Positions 1 through 6,288 of a stretch of DNA of 6,894 nucleotides are shown here, one piece after another. The notes below the pieces were generated by a model that saw only the letters and a list, made by a program, of their open reading frames with translations, did no database searches and had not been told where the DNA came from. Source of the DNA: Dehalococcoidia bacterium. GTDB taxonomy: Bacteria; Chloroflexota; Dehalococcoidia; Dehalococcoidales; Fen-1064. The position numbers and the translations under genes are program-made. Position 1 is the stretch's first letter, and every line of letters begins with the position of its first letter. The stretch spans positions 2,033 to 8,926 of the forward strand of contig PMBW01000340.1 of the NCBI GenBank assembly GCA_003153075.1. The letters run 5' to 3'.

Positions 1-2
1 AT

Positions 3-152
3 TGCAAACTGAATGTGGAACTCACCGATGAGGAAATTGCCGCGCGTATGGCCAAAGTGGCGAAATTCGAACCGCGGGTTAAAACCGGTTACCTCAGCCG
101 CTATATTGAAAAAGTCGGATCAGCCAGTAATGGGGCGATCTTTGAAAAATAA
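3..152 (+). CDS. ilvD: Dihydroxyacid dehydratase, C-terminal end (partial)
   Basis: This is the last 49 codons of a gene that begins before the window, ending in TAA at 150-152. The visible protein contains ELTDEEIAARMAK followed by KTGYLSRYIEKVGSASNGAI. That matches the conserved C-terminal end of IlvD/Edd-family dehydratases, where a 'D/E-E-E-hydrophobic' helix is followed by a 'GYL-RY---V-SAS-GA' tail. The enzyme dehydrates 2,3-dihydroxy-isovalerate and 2,3-dihydroxy-3-methylvalerate to the keto acids used for valine, leucine and isoleucine; it is cytoplasmic and carries an Fe-S cluster. The catalytic and cluster residues lie outside the window. The gene ends 15 nt before the preferred ilvB start, so it is probably the operon gene directly upstream. 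Family assignment rests on the tail and the context only. Confidence 0.88.
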   Translation, partial: CKLNVELTDEEIAARMAKVAKFEPRVKTGYLSRYIEKVGSASNGAIFEK

Positions 153-158
153 AAGGGG
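153..158 (+). promoter_or_regulatory. Ribosome binding site of ilvB (decides the start)
   Basis: AAGGGG lies right after the ilvD stop codon. Three in-frame ATGs follow at 162, 168 and 174. Spacing is only 3 nt to the first, 9 nt to the second and 15 nt to the third. The second is the best placed, and it gives the usual IlvB N-terminus MKMTGAQIL. Confidence 0.6.
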
Positions 159-167
159 ACGATGACG

Positions 168-1889
168 ATGAAGATGACGGGTGCGCAGATTCTACTGGAC
201 GGATTGGTAAAAGAAGGGGTAGATACAGTTTTCGGTATCCTGGGCGGCGCCGTTCTGCCTCTTTACGATACCTTGCCGCAATTTCCGCAAATCCATCATG
301 TGCTGGTCAGACACGAGCAGTGCGCGGCGCACGCCGCCGAAGGCTATGCCCGCGCGGCCGGTAAAGTGGGGGTTTGTTTTGCTACTTCCGGTCCCGGCGC
401 CACTAACCTGGTGACCGGCATTGCCAATGCATATCTCGATTCTTCACCGATGGTGGCGATCACGGGGCAGGTCGCCCGCCGTTTTATCGGTAAGGATGCT
501 TTTCAGGAAGTGGATATTACCGGTATCACCCTGCCGATAACGAAACATAACTACCTGGTCCGTGATGCCTCGGCGCTGGCTAAAACGGTTAAAGAAGCCT
601 TTTATATTGCGCGTACCGGCCGTCCTGGTCCTGTTCTCATCGATATCCCGAAGGATGTCTTTACCGAAGAAATAGAGTACCGCGCTCCGGGCAAAGTAGA
701 ATTAACGAATAAATTAACGGTCAAAGGTCATCCGGCGCAGATCCAGAAAGCCGCTGCCATGATCAATGAGGCGCATAAACCGCTGATTATCGCGGGCAGG
801 GGTGTGATTATCTCGGAGGCTTTTACCGAGCTGAAAGAGTTAGCCGAGAAAGGTCAGATACCGGTCGTCACCACGCTGCTCGGCCTCGGTTGCTTCCCTG
901 AATCACATGTTTTAAGCTACCGCTGGTTGGGGATGCACGGCATGGGTTATACCAACCTGGCGGTTAATAGCGCCGATGTCATTATCGCCATCGGTATGCG
1001 ATTTGACGACCGCGCCACCTCGGAAGTAAATACCTTCGCGCCGAATGCCCGTATCATCCACATCGATATCGACCCGGCGGAAATCGGCAAGAACGTTACT
1101 GTCGATGTGCCGATTGTCGGTGATGTCAAGGCAGTCTTGGCGCCTTTGAATAAATTAATTAATCCCACGCAGCACGGGGAATGGCTGCATCAACTCGATA
1201 CCTGGCGGCGGGAACATCCCTCTACCGATATCCGGGAGAGCTCTTCTGTCCTGCCGCAATATGTGATTCACCAGATTTATGAAGCGACTAAAGGTGATGC
1301 CATCGTTGTCACCGGTGTCGGACAGCATCAGATGTGGGCGGCGCAGCATTTCCTGTATAACACGCCGAACAGTCTGATCTCTTCCGGCGGCCTGGGTACG
1401 ATGGGCTTTGGTTTACCTGCCTCTGTTGGCGTAAAAATGGGACGTCCTGAAGCTAAAGTATGGTGTATTGACGGCGACGGCAGTTTCCAGATGACCCTGC
1501 ATGAGCTGGCGACCATTGTCCAGGAGAAATTGGCTATAAAAATCGCCATTATCAACAACGGCTTCCTTGGGTTGCCGCGGCAATGGCAGGATTTACTGTA
1601 TGGAAAACGTTTCGTCGCATCGCCGCTATATGGGCCGGATTATGTGAAAATAGCCGATGCCTATGGTATTCCGGGCCTTAAAGTCAGACGCAAAGAAGAG
1701 GTGATTCCGGCGATCGCCAAGGCGATAGAATACGACGGACCTTTCCTTATTGACTTCGGTATTGACCCTGAGGAAAATGTCTATCCGTTCGTGCCTCCGG
1801 GAGCATCGCTTGAAGAATTCCTGGAAATACCGACAATGGAATTGCCCAAGAAGGAGGAAGCTTTATGGCAACGACAAAGCACACGCTAG
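168..1889 (+). CDS. ilvB: Acetohydroxyacid (acetolactate) synthase, large catalytic subunit
   Basis: This ThDP-dependent enzyme condenses two pyruvates to acetolactate, or pyruvate with 2-ketobutyrate to acetohydroxybutyrate, the first common step to valine, leucine and isoleucine. From the 168 start it has 573 residues, normal for the family. Visible in order: the N-terminal pyrimidine-binding domain with RHEQCAAHAAEGYARA (catalytic Glu50) and the SGPGATN loop; GKDAFQEVDITG; a central FAD-type domain with MRFDDRATSEVNTFAPNAR; and the C-terminal ThDP-binding domain with GDGS through IINN (about residues 436-464). The conserved RQW Trp is present (W473), but the segment before it reads LGLP where LGMV is common. 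The start at 168 is preferred over 162 for ribosome binding site spacing and family N-terminus. The 3' end overlaps ilvN by 25 nt, consistent with coupled translation of the two subunits. Confidence 0.96.
   Translation: MKMTGAQILLDGLVKEGVDTVFGILGGAVLPLYDTLPQFPQIHHVLVRHEQCAAHAAEGYARAAGKVGVCFATSGPGATNLVTGIANAYLDSSPMVAITGQVARRFIGKDAFQEVDITGITLPITKHNYLVRDASALAKTVKEAFYIARTGRPGPVLIDIPKDVFTEEIEYRAPGKVELTNKLTVKGHPAQIQKAAAMINEAHKPLIIAGRGVIISEAFTELKELAEKGQIPVVTTLLGLGCFPESHVLSYRWLGMHGMGYTNLAVNSADVIIAIGMRFDDRATSEVNTFAPNARIIHIDIDPAEIGKNVTVDVPIVGDVKAVLAPLNKLINPTQHGEWLHQLDTWRREHPSTDIRESSSVLPQYVIHQIYEATKGDAIVVTGVGQHQMWAAQHFLYNTPNSLISSGGLGTMGFGLPASVGVKMGRPEAKVWCIDGDGSFQMTLHELATIVQEKLAIKIAIINNGFLGLPRQWQDLLYGKRFVASPLYGPDYVKIADAYGIPGLKVRRKEEVIPAIAKAIEYDGPFLIDFGIDPEENVYPFVPPGASLEEFLEIPTMELPKKEEALWQRQSTR
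1851..1857 (+). promoter_or_regulatory. Strong ribosome binding site of ilvN inside ilvB
   Basis: AAGGAGG, a full match to the usual anti-Shine-Dalgarno complement, sits inside the ilvB coding region 7 nt before the ATG at 1865. It fixes the ilvN start even though that start overlaps the last 25 nt of ilvB, and it should give efficient expression of the regulatory subunit next to the catalytic one. Confidence 0.85.
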
Positions 1890-2410
1890 TCGCTTTAGTA
1901 GAAGATAATCCCGGTGTCCTGAACAGGGTCGCCAGTCTTTTCCGCCGCCGCGGTTTTAATATTGATAGCATTACCGTCGGGCAAAGCGAAACACCGAATA
2001 TCTCCCGTATGACCATCGTCGTGGATGGGACAAATACATCCGTGGAGCAGGTGCGCAAGCAGCTCGATAAGTTGATTGAAACAGTGAAAGTCACGGATAT
2101 TACCGGTGACAATATTGTGGTGCGGGAATTGGCGCTTTTCAAGGTTAAAACAACCTCTGCTAACCGCAGTGAGGTGATACAAATCGTAGATATATTCCGC
2201 GCTAACATCGTGGATGTATCCTCCGATTCACTTATGGTTGAAGTAACCGGTGATGAGGATAAGCTTAATTCACTGCTTAAATTGCTGGCCACTTTCGGTG
2301 TTAAAGAAGTGTGCCGGACAGGGCGCATCGCGATGACGCGCGGTGTTATAAATGAAACAGCGCACCGGACAGGAAAACATCCGGAAGCCGCCGAGGAGAA
2401 GAAAACATGA
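1865..2410 (+). CDS. ilvN: Acetohydroxyacid synthase, small regulatory subunit
   Basis: This is the partner of IlvB. Subunits of this family activate the large subunit and confer valine feedback inhibition through ACT domains. The 181-residue length fits the long (about 160-180 aa) IlvN/IlvH form with both domains. Residues 7-75 or so form an ACT domain with TLVALVEDNPGVLNRV, then RRRGFNIDSITVG and MTIVVDG. The C-terminal half has VVRELALFKVKT, EVIQIVDIFRANIVDVS and VEVTGDEDKLNSLLKLL, typical of the small-subunit C-terminal domain. The last 15 or so residues are charged and extend past the usual end (TGRIAMTRG). The gene begins inside ilvB and its stop overlaps the leuA start as ATGA, so it is translationally linked on both sides. 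Specific effector binding cannot be read from the sequence alone. Confidence 0.95.
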   Translation: MATTKHTLVALVEDNPGVLNRVASLFRRRGFNIDSITVGQSETPNISRMTIVVDGTNTSVEQVRKQLDKLIETVKVTDITGDNIVVRELALFKVKTTSANRSEVIQIVDIFRANIVDVSSDSLMVEVTGDEDKLNSLLKLLATFGVKEVCRTGRIAMTRGVINETAHRTGKHPEAAEEKKT

Positions 2411-3936
2411 GTACTGATAAAGTAATTATTTTTGATACCACATTGAGAGACGGCGAGCAGGCCGCCGGCGGGACATTGAATATCCAGGAAAAATTGGAGA
2501 TTGCCCGGCAACTGGAAAATCTGGGAGTGGATGTCATTGAAGCCGGTTTTCCCGCTGCCTCGCCCGGTGATTTTGAGGCGGTCAGCGCTATTGCCGGTGA
2601 AATCCGTAAACCGGTTATCTGCGCGCTTTCTCACGCCAACCCAAATGCCGTTGATAGAGCCGCCGAAGCTGTGAAAATGGCGGCACACCCGCGTATTCAT
2701 ATCTTCTTGTCGTCTTCTGAAATTCACCTGGTACATCAATTGAAGAAGAGCCGCGAGGAAGTTATCGAAATGGCTTGCAGCATGGTAACGCGGGCGAAAA
2801 AAATGGTTGATGACATCGAATTTTCCCCGATGGATGCCAGCCGCACCGAACCGGCCTACCTGTACAAAATTATTGAAGAAGTGATCAAGTGCGGCGCGAC
2901 AACAATTAACGTGCCGGATACCGTCGGCTATGCGATACCGGGAGAATTCGGGGACTTGATTGCCGGTATTTTCAAGAATGTGCCCAGTGTAAGCAGGGCC
3001 ATTATCAGCGTACACTGTCACAATGATTTAGGCATGGCTACTGCGAATAGTTTAATGGCAGTAAAGAACGGCGCGCGCCAGGTGGAATGCACCATCAACG
3101 GCATTGGGGAAAGAGCCGGTAATGCCGCTCTGGAAGAAGTTGTGATGGCGATCAAAACCCGCAGCGATTTCTTTGATCTGAGTACGGGTGTCGATACCAC
3201 GCAGATTTACAAGACCAGCCGCCTGGTCAGCGAGATGACCGGCTTTATTGTGCAGCCGAATAAATCGATAGTCGGCGCCAATGCGTTCCGTCATCAATCG
3301 GGTATTCATCAGGACGGGGTGTTGAAGATGGCGCGGACTTATGAAATCATCGACCCGCACGTCATCGGTCTGCCGTCTAACAGTCTGATTTTGGGCAAAT
3401 TGTCCGGACGCCATGCTTTTAAAGAGAGACTGGCGGAATTGGGTTACACTCTGGACGATGCTGCGTTTCAGCGTGCCTACAGCGCGATTATTGCCCTGGC
3501 AGATAAAAAGAAAGAGGTCACCGACAAAGACATTGAATCGGTGTTGGCGGAAGATAAGCGCATGGTTGCGGACACCTATCACCTGGATCGTATCCAGGTC
3601 ACCTGCGGCGACCGCGGTATCCCTACTGCCGCCGTCAGACTGATTGCGCCGGACGGCACAGTGATCTCCGAAGCGGCCATCGGCACCGGGCCTGTGGACG
3701 CTGTCTGTGAAGTGATCGATAAAATCATTAAGATCCCGGATGTGAAACTCACCGAATTCACAGTAAAATCTGTGACCGAAGGCATCGATGCTATCGGGGA
3801 AGTACTCATCCGTGTGGAAAGCAAGGGAATCACCTATACCGGCCGCGGCGCGGATACGGATATTATCGTCGCCAGCGCCAAGGCTTATGTGAATGCGCTC
3901 AACCGCCTGATTTCTGCCATGAAAGCCGCAAAATAA
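2407..3936 (+). CDS. leuA: 2-isopropylmalate synthase
   Basis: The enzyme condenses 2-ketoisovalerate with acetyl-CoA, the first committed step to leucine; it is cytoplasmic and metal dependent. The 509 residues match full-length LeuA. The N-terminal TIM-barrel (HMGL-like) domain has FDTTLRDGEQ (R14, D15), NVPDTVGYAIPGEFG, the metal ligands in VHCHND (H203, H205) and NGIGERAGN (N239). The linker domain has QSGIHQDG with H301. The C-terminal LeuA allosteric domain (about 380-505) contains GTGPVDAVCEVIDKI and TGRGADTDIIVASAKAYVNALNRL, so leucine feedback inhibition is plausible. Odd points: DGEQAAGG replaces the usual DGEQSPG, and FSPMDASRTE has Met142 where a Glu is usual in FS-EDA-R. A GAGGAG ribosome binding site at 2393-2398 supports the ATG, which overlaps the ilvN stop by 4 nt. 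Citramalate or homocitrate synthase are less likely, given the neighbours and domain layout. Confidence 0.94.
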   Translation: MSTDKVIIFDTTLRDGEQAAGGTLNIQEKLEIARQLENLGVDVIEAGFPAASPGDFEAVSAIAGEIRKPVICALSHANPNAVDRAAEAVKMAAHPRIHIFLSSSEIHLVHQLKKSREEVIEMACSMVTRAKKMVDDIEFSPMDASRTEPAYLYKIIEEVIKCGATTINVPDTVGYAIPGEFGDLIAGIFKNVPSVSRAIISVHCHNDLGMATANSLMAVKNGARQVECTINGIGERAGNAALEEVVMAIKTRSDFFDLSTGVDTTQIYKTSRLVSEMTGFIVQPNKSIVGANAFRHQSGIHQDGVLKMARTYEIIDPHVIGLPSNSLILGKLSGRHAFKERLAELGYTLDDAAFQRAYSAIIALADKKKEVTDKDIESVLAEDKRMVADTYHLDRIQVTCGDRGIPTAAVRLIAPDGTVISEAAIGTGPVDAVCEVIDKIIKIPDVKLTEFTVKSVTEGIDAIGEVLIRVESKGITYTGRGADTDIIVASAKAYVNALNRLISAMKAAK

Positions 3937-3952
3937 TTACAGGAGCACTAAA

Positions 3953-4351
3953 ATGGTGCCTCAATGGGAATTGGTATTGCGCCTGCTGTTGGCGGCTGTA
4001 CTCGGTGGGATTATCGGCTTCCAGCGTGAGTTGTACGGCAAACCGGCCGGCGCCAGGACACTGGCGTTGATTGGTGTCGGCGCCGGGATGTTTGGCGTGC
4101 TTTCCCTTACCGGCTTTCTGGGGAATAACACTGCCGCGATTGCCGCGGGTGTGGTCACCGGCGTCGGTTTTCTCGGCGCCGGCGCCATTCTGCACCGTCA
4201 CGGCGGCGTTGAAGGGTTGACTACCGCGGCAACCATTTGGGTTGCGGCGGGTGTAGGTCTGGCGGCAAGCGCCGGTCTGTATGTCCTGGCTCCGGCAGTA
4301 ACCGCCATATCGGTTATCATCCTTTTCCTCCCGCAAAGAAAGCAGAAATAG
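3953..4351 (+). CDS. MgtC/SapB-family small membrane protein
   Basis: This 132-residue, strongly hydrophobic protein matches the N-terminal transmembrane domain of the MgtC/SapB family. Visible hallmarks are LLLAAVLGGIIGFQRE (7-26) followed by GKPAGARTLALIGVGAGMF (29-47), the Gly-rich GVGFLGAGAIL (70-80), and GGVEGLTTAATIWVAAGVGL (84-103). About four membrane segments are expected, roughly at 7-23, 37-52, 63-80 and 88-125. It lacks the cytoplasmic C-terminal ACT-like domain of Salmonella MgtC and ends just after the last hydrophobic stretch with QRKQK, so it is the short form common in bacteria. AGGAG at 3941-3945 lies 7 nt before the ATG. It sits 16 nt after leuA and 46 nt before leuC, so it is almost certainly co-transcribed. 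MgtC itself is tied to growth in low magnesium and inside macrophages; the function of this member is unknown and a leucine-related role is only suggested by position. Confidence 0.85.
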   Translation: MVPQWELVLRLLLAAVLGGIIGFQRELYGKPAGARTLALIGVGAGMFGVLSLTGFLGNNTAAIAAGVVTGVGFLGAGAILHRHGGVEGLTTAATIWVAAGVGLAASAGLYVLAPAVTAISVIILFLPQRKQK

Positions 4352-4397
4352 TTTTACATAAAGTAAATAGTTGACAAATAAATAAAGGAAAATTGAA

Positions 4398-5657
4398 ATG
4401 AATTTATCTGAAAAAATCCTGGCCGCGCATTGCGGTAAAAAGTCCGTCGTTCCCGGCGAATTTATCAATGTCAAAGTTGACGTTGTTCTCAGCAATGATA
4501 TCACCGCGCCTATCGCTATTACCGAATTTCGCAAGATCGGCGTCAAAAAAGTCTTCGACCCCAAAAAAATTGTAATGGTGGCCGACCATTTTGTCCCCAA
4601 TAAGGACATCACTTCCGCCGAGCAGAGCAAATACATGCGGGAGTTCGCTCTTGAACAGGGAATTATGTACTTCGATGTTGGACAAATGGGCATCGAACAC
4701 TGCCTGCTGCCGGAAAAGGGTATAGTTTTACCCGGCGATGTGGTCATCGGCGCTGACTCGCACACCTGCACCTACGGCGCGGTCGGCGCTTTTGCAACAG
4801 GTATGGGTTCTACTGATATTGCCACCGCTATGGCTACCGGCGATATCTGGATGAAAGTTCCCACCACCATCAAGTTCGTCTACAACGGCAAATTGGGAAA
4901 GTGGGTCAGCGGCAAGGATCTGATCCTCTACACTATCGGGCAGATCGGCGTCGACGGCGCGCTCTACGCCGCCATGGAATTTACCGGCGAAGCCATTGAA
5001 AATATGCCGATGGACGGCCGTTTCACGATGGCGAACATGGCCATCGAAGCCGGCGGTAAAGCAGGCATTTTCCGTGTCGACCAAAAGACACTGGATTACA
5101 TCCAACCGCGTGCCAAACGTCCTTACAAGGTTTACGAACCGGACGCGGATGCCGAATACGCTAAAGTCATTGAATGGGATGTTACGAAGATGGAGCCGCA
5201 GGTATCGTTACCCCATCTGCCTTCGAACACCAAACCGGTCAGTCAGGTTGGCAAGATCGAGATTGACCAGTCGGTGATCGGCAGCTGCACTAACGGCCGG
5301 ATCAGCGACCTGCGCATTGCCGCCGGGATATTGAAGGGCAAAAAAGTCCATCCTCGCGTGCGTACCATTGTCATCCCCGGCACGCAGCAGATTTATCTGG
5401 ATGCTATGCATGAAGGCCTGTTAGAGATCTTCATTAATGCCGGCGCGGTGGTCAGCACTCCTACTTGCGGGCCGTGTTTAGGCGGCTATATGGGTATCCT
5501 GGCCGCGGGCGAAAAGGCTATTTCCACCACTAACCGCAATTTCGTTGGCAGAATGGGCAGCACGAAAGCCGAGGTCTACCTGGCGAACCCCGCCGTTGCC
5601 GCGGCCAGCGCCATCACCGGCCGCATTTCCAGCCCGGAGGAAGTGGTTACAAAGTAA
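4398..5657 (+). CDS. leuC: 3-isopropylmalate dehydratase, large subunit
   Basis: With LeuD this forms isopropylmalate isomerase, which interconverts 2- and 3-isopropylmalate through a [4Fe-4S] cluster of the aconitase type. The 419 residues fit the shorter LeuC type shared by archaea and many bacteria, not the roughly 466 aa enterobacterial type. Visible features: [21 protein letters not shown] ([10 protein letters not shown] at 119-128); cluster ligands Cys297 in GSCTNGR and Cys357 and Cys360 in PTCGPCLGG; and the C-terminal [10 protein letters not shown] followed by [17 protein letters not shown]. An AAAGGAA ribosome binding site at 4384-4390 lies 7 nt before the ATG. Such enzymes can also serve citramalate-based isoleucine synthesis or related homologues, but the adjoining leuA and downstream leuD favour leucine. 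Its partner gene leuD is unusually separated, starting 1001 nt downstream. Confidence 0.95.
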   Translation: MNLSEKILAAHCGKKSVVPGEFINVKVDVVLSNDITAPIAITEFRKIGVKKVFDPKKIVMVADHFVPNKDITSAEQSKYMREFALEQGIMYFDVGQMGIEHCLLPEKGIVLPGDVVIGADSHTCTYGAVGAFATGMGSTDIATAMATGDIWMKVPTTIKFVYNGKLGKWVSGKDLILYTIGQIGVDGALYAAMEFTGEAIENMPMDGRFTMANMAIEAGGKAGIFRVDQKTLDYIQPRAKRPYKVYEPDADAEYAKVIEWDVTKMEPQVSLPHLPSNTKPVSQVGKIEIDQSVIGSCTNGRISDLRIAAGILKGKKVHPRVRTIVIPGTQQIYLDAMHEGLLEIFINAGAVVSTPTCGPCLGGYMGILAAGEKAISTTNRNFVGRMGSTKAEVYLANPAVAAASAITGRISSPEEVVTK

Positions 5658-5679
5658 CCATCCCGATGAAAATCGGGAT
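5644..5679 (+). other. Two abutting hairpins at the leuC stop codon
   Basis: The first inverted repeat is TGGTTAC (5644-5650) and GTAACCA (5654-5660) with a 3-nt AAA loop; its right arm contains the leuC TAA. The second is ATCCCGAT (5660-5667) and ATCGGGAT (5672-5679) with a GAAA loop, a GNRA-type tetraloop if transcribed. They share base 5660. No T-run follows (CCATAAGAG), so this does not look like an ordinary intrinsic terminator. An mRNA-stabilising or processing structure, a weak attenuator, or part of a dispersed extragenic element are all possible. Confidence 0.55.
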
Positions 5680-5687
5680 CCATAAGA

Positions 5688-5725
5688 GTCATTGCGAGGG
5701 ACGAAGCAATCTCAGGGTAGAGGGG
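5688..5725. repeat. Short dispersed repeat, copy 1 (upstream of the ATL gene)
   Basis: Bases 5688-5715 match 6251-6278 at 27 of 28 positions; the only difference is A versus G at the fourth base. A weaker match continues about 10 nt further (7 of 10). The core contains GAGGGACGAAGCAATCTCAG. ATTGC (5691-5695) and GCAAT (5706-5710) form a 5-bp stem around a 10-nt loop. It resembles REP/MITE-like extragenic repeats with a 'TCATTGCGAG...GAAGCAATC' pattern that I recall from many bacterial genomes, but I could not check this. Confidence 0.8.
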
Positions 5726-5762
5726 GCCGTCGCGGTGGCGATCATTTATTAGGAGTTGCCTT

Positions 5763-6155
5763 ATGGCCAAATTAAAAAAATCCTGGCAGGAAAAACTGAA
5801 TGATGTGAATGATTTACCAAGAGTAGTGCCAATCGATGAGAGGATGGCGAAGAACTACGGAAGGGGCACTCTAGTTATTGCCGCGCCAACGGAAGTGGAT
5901 GAAATCATGCGGGAAGTCCCAAAAGGCAAGGTAACGACCATCAACGAAATTCGTGCTGCGCTGGCGAAAAGGCACGGGGCGACGATAGCTTGCCCGTTCA
6001 CGACCGGTATTTTTGCCTGGATCGCCGCCAATGCCGCGGAGGAATCTTATGCCGAAGGTAAAAAAGATATCACGCCGTGGTGGCGCACGCTAAAAAGCGG
6101 GGGAGAATTAAATCCCAAATACCCGGGCGGCACCGCCGAACAGGAAGCCGCCTGA
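5763..6155 (+). CDS. MGMT-family alkyltransferase-like (ATL) protein, C-terminus cut by a frame break
   Basis: The 130-residue reading frame has the helix-turn-helix segment of the O6-alkylguanine DNA alkyltransferase fold, VPKGKVTTINEIRAALAKR (52-70), and then CPFTTGIFAWIAANAAEE (77-94). Where true alkyltransferases have PCHR with the methyl-accepting Cys, this protein reads TPWWRTLKSGGEL (104-116). Trp106 replaces the Cys, as in alkyltransferase-like proteins (PWHR), which bind O6-alkylguanine without repairing it and pass the lesion to nucleotide excision repair. Cys77 is present but is not in the catalytic context. AGGAG at 5751-5755 supports the ATG. The frame stops at TGA 6153-6155, while the expected C-terminal end continues in the -1 frame to 6241, so the product lacks about 29 residues or the gene is a pseudogene. 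It lies between leuC and leuD, flanked by two repeat copies, and has no evident link to leucine synthesis. Confidence 0.82.
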   Translation: MAKLKKSWQEKLNDVNDLPRVVPIDERMAKNYGRGTLVIAAPTEVDEIMREVPKGKVTTINEIRAALAKRHGATIACPFTTGIFAWIAANAAEESYAEGKKDITPWWRTLKSGGELNPKYPGGTAEQEAA

Positions 6156-6161
6156 AGGCGG
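6148..6161 (+). other. GC-rich hairpin at the frame break of the ATL gene
   Basis: CCGCC (6148-6152) and GGCGG (6157-6161) form a perfect 5-bp GC stem around TGAA. The loop contains the TGA that ends the upstream frame. One missing base here explains the frame change, and such a hairpin is a plausible site for a polymerase or sequencing deletion. Confidence 0.6.
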
Positions 6162-6241
6162 AAGGCCATACCATTGTCCCCGGCAAGGGGAAAAAGATGC
6201 CGAAAGTGCAGGACTACGAAAAGAACCTGGCAGCACTTTAG
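6152..6241 (+). pseudogene. Out-of-frame C-terminal end of the ATL protein
   Basis: Read in the -1 frame relative to the preceding gene, this stretch encodes 29 residues beginning LKAEGHTIVPGKGKK and ending QDYEKNLAAL before TAG at 6239-6241. 'L-AEGHT' corresponds to the 'LL-LEG' end of the alkyltransferase fold, which normally follows the GGY/PGG loop. Adding one base near 6150-6152 would join the parts into a 159-residue protein running PGGTAEQEAALKAEGHT, a length I recall as usual for these small MGMT-like proteins. There is no start codon or ribosome binding site of its own, so it is the detached tail of the upstream gene and not a separate gene. Confidence 0.78.
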
Positions 6242-6250
6242 AAAATATTC

Positions 6251-6288
6251 GTCGTTGCGAGGGACGAAGCAATCTCAGTGTGAAGGGG
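6251..6288. repeat. Short dispersed repeat, copy 2 (downstream of the ATL gene)
   Basis: This is a direct repeat of 5688-5725, in the same orientation 563 bp further on, starting 9 nt after the ATL tail. The stem reads GTTGC (6254-6258) and GCAAT (6269-6273). The single base difference from copy 1 turns an A-U pair into a G-U pair in RNA, so the hairpin is kept. The two copies bracket the ATL gene. Confidence 0.8.

Noticed and set aside
162..167. ATG at 162 as the ilvB start
   Set aside because: It is only 3 nt from AAGGGG. The ATG at 168 has 9-nt spacing and gives the family-like N-terminus. The difference is two residues and cannot be settled by sequence alone.
1747..3021. A 424-codon open frame on the minus strand opposite ilvN and leuA
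   Set aside because: Its translation is rich in Ser, Thr, Arg and Cys with no recognisable domain, and it lies opposite two confidently identified genes. It is a by-product of their codon use.
4371..4399. TTGACA before leuC as a -35 box of an internal promoter
   Set aside because: At 17-bp spacing the -10 would be TGAAAT at 4394-4399, overlapping the leuC start codon and matching poorly. The A/T-rich gap and good ribosome binding site fit operon translation.
3899..4771. A 290-codon open frame on the minus strand opposite the MgtC-like gene and the start of leuC
   Set aside because: No domain or plausible start context is visible, and both genes on the + strand are well supported.
5660..5679. 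Intrinsic transcription terminator after leuC
   Set aside because: The stem is good, but the following bases are CCATAAGAG without a T-run, so it fails the usual pattern.
6141..6161. Programmed -1 frameshift in the ATL gene
   Set aside because: The bases before the stop (GAAGCCGCCTGA) contain no X-XXY-YYZ slippery heptamer. A deletion or sequence error is simpler.
5688..6288. CRISPR array or transposon ends
   Set aside because: There are only two copies, 563 bp apart, in direct orientation, with a gene between them and no cas or transposase gene. They are not array repeats or terminal inverted repeats.
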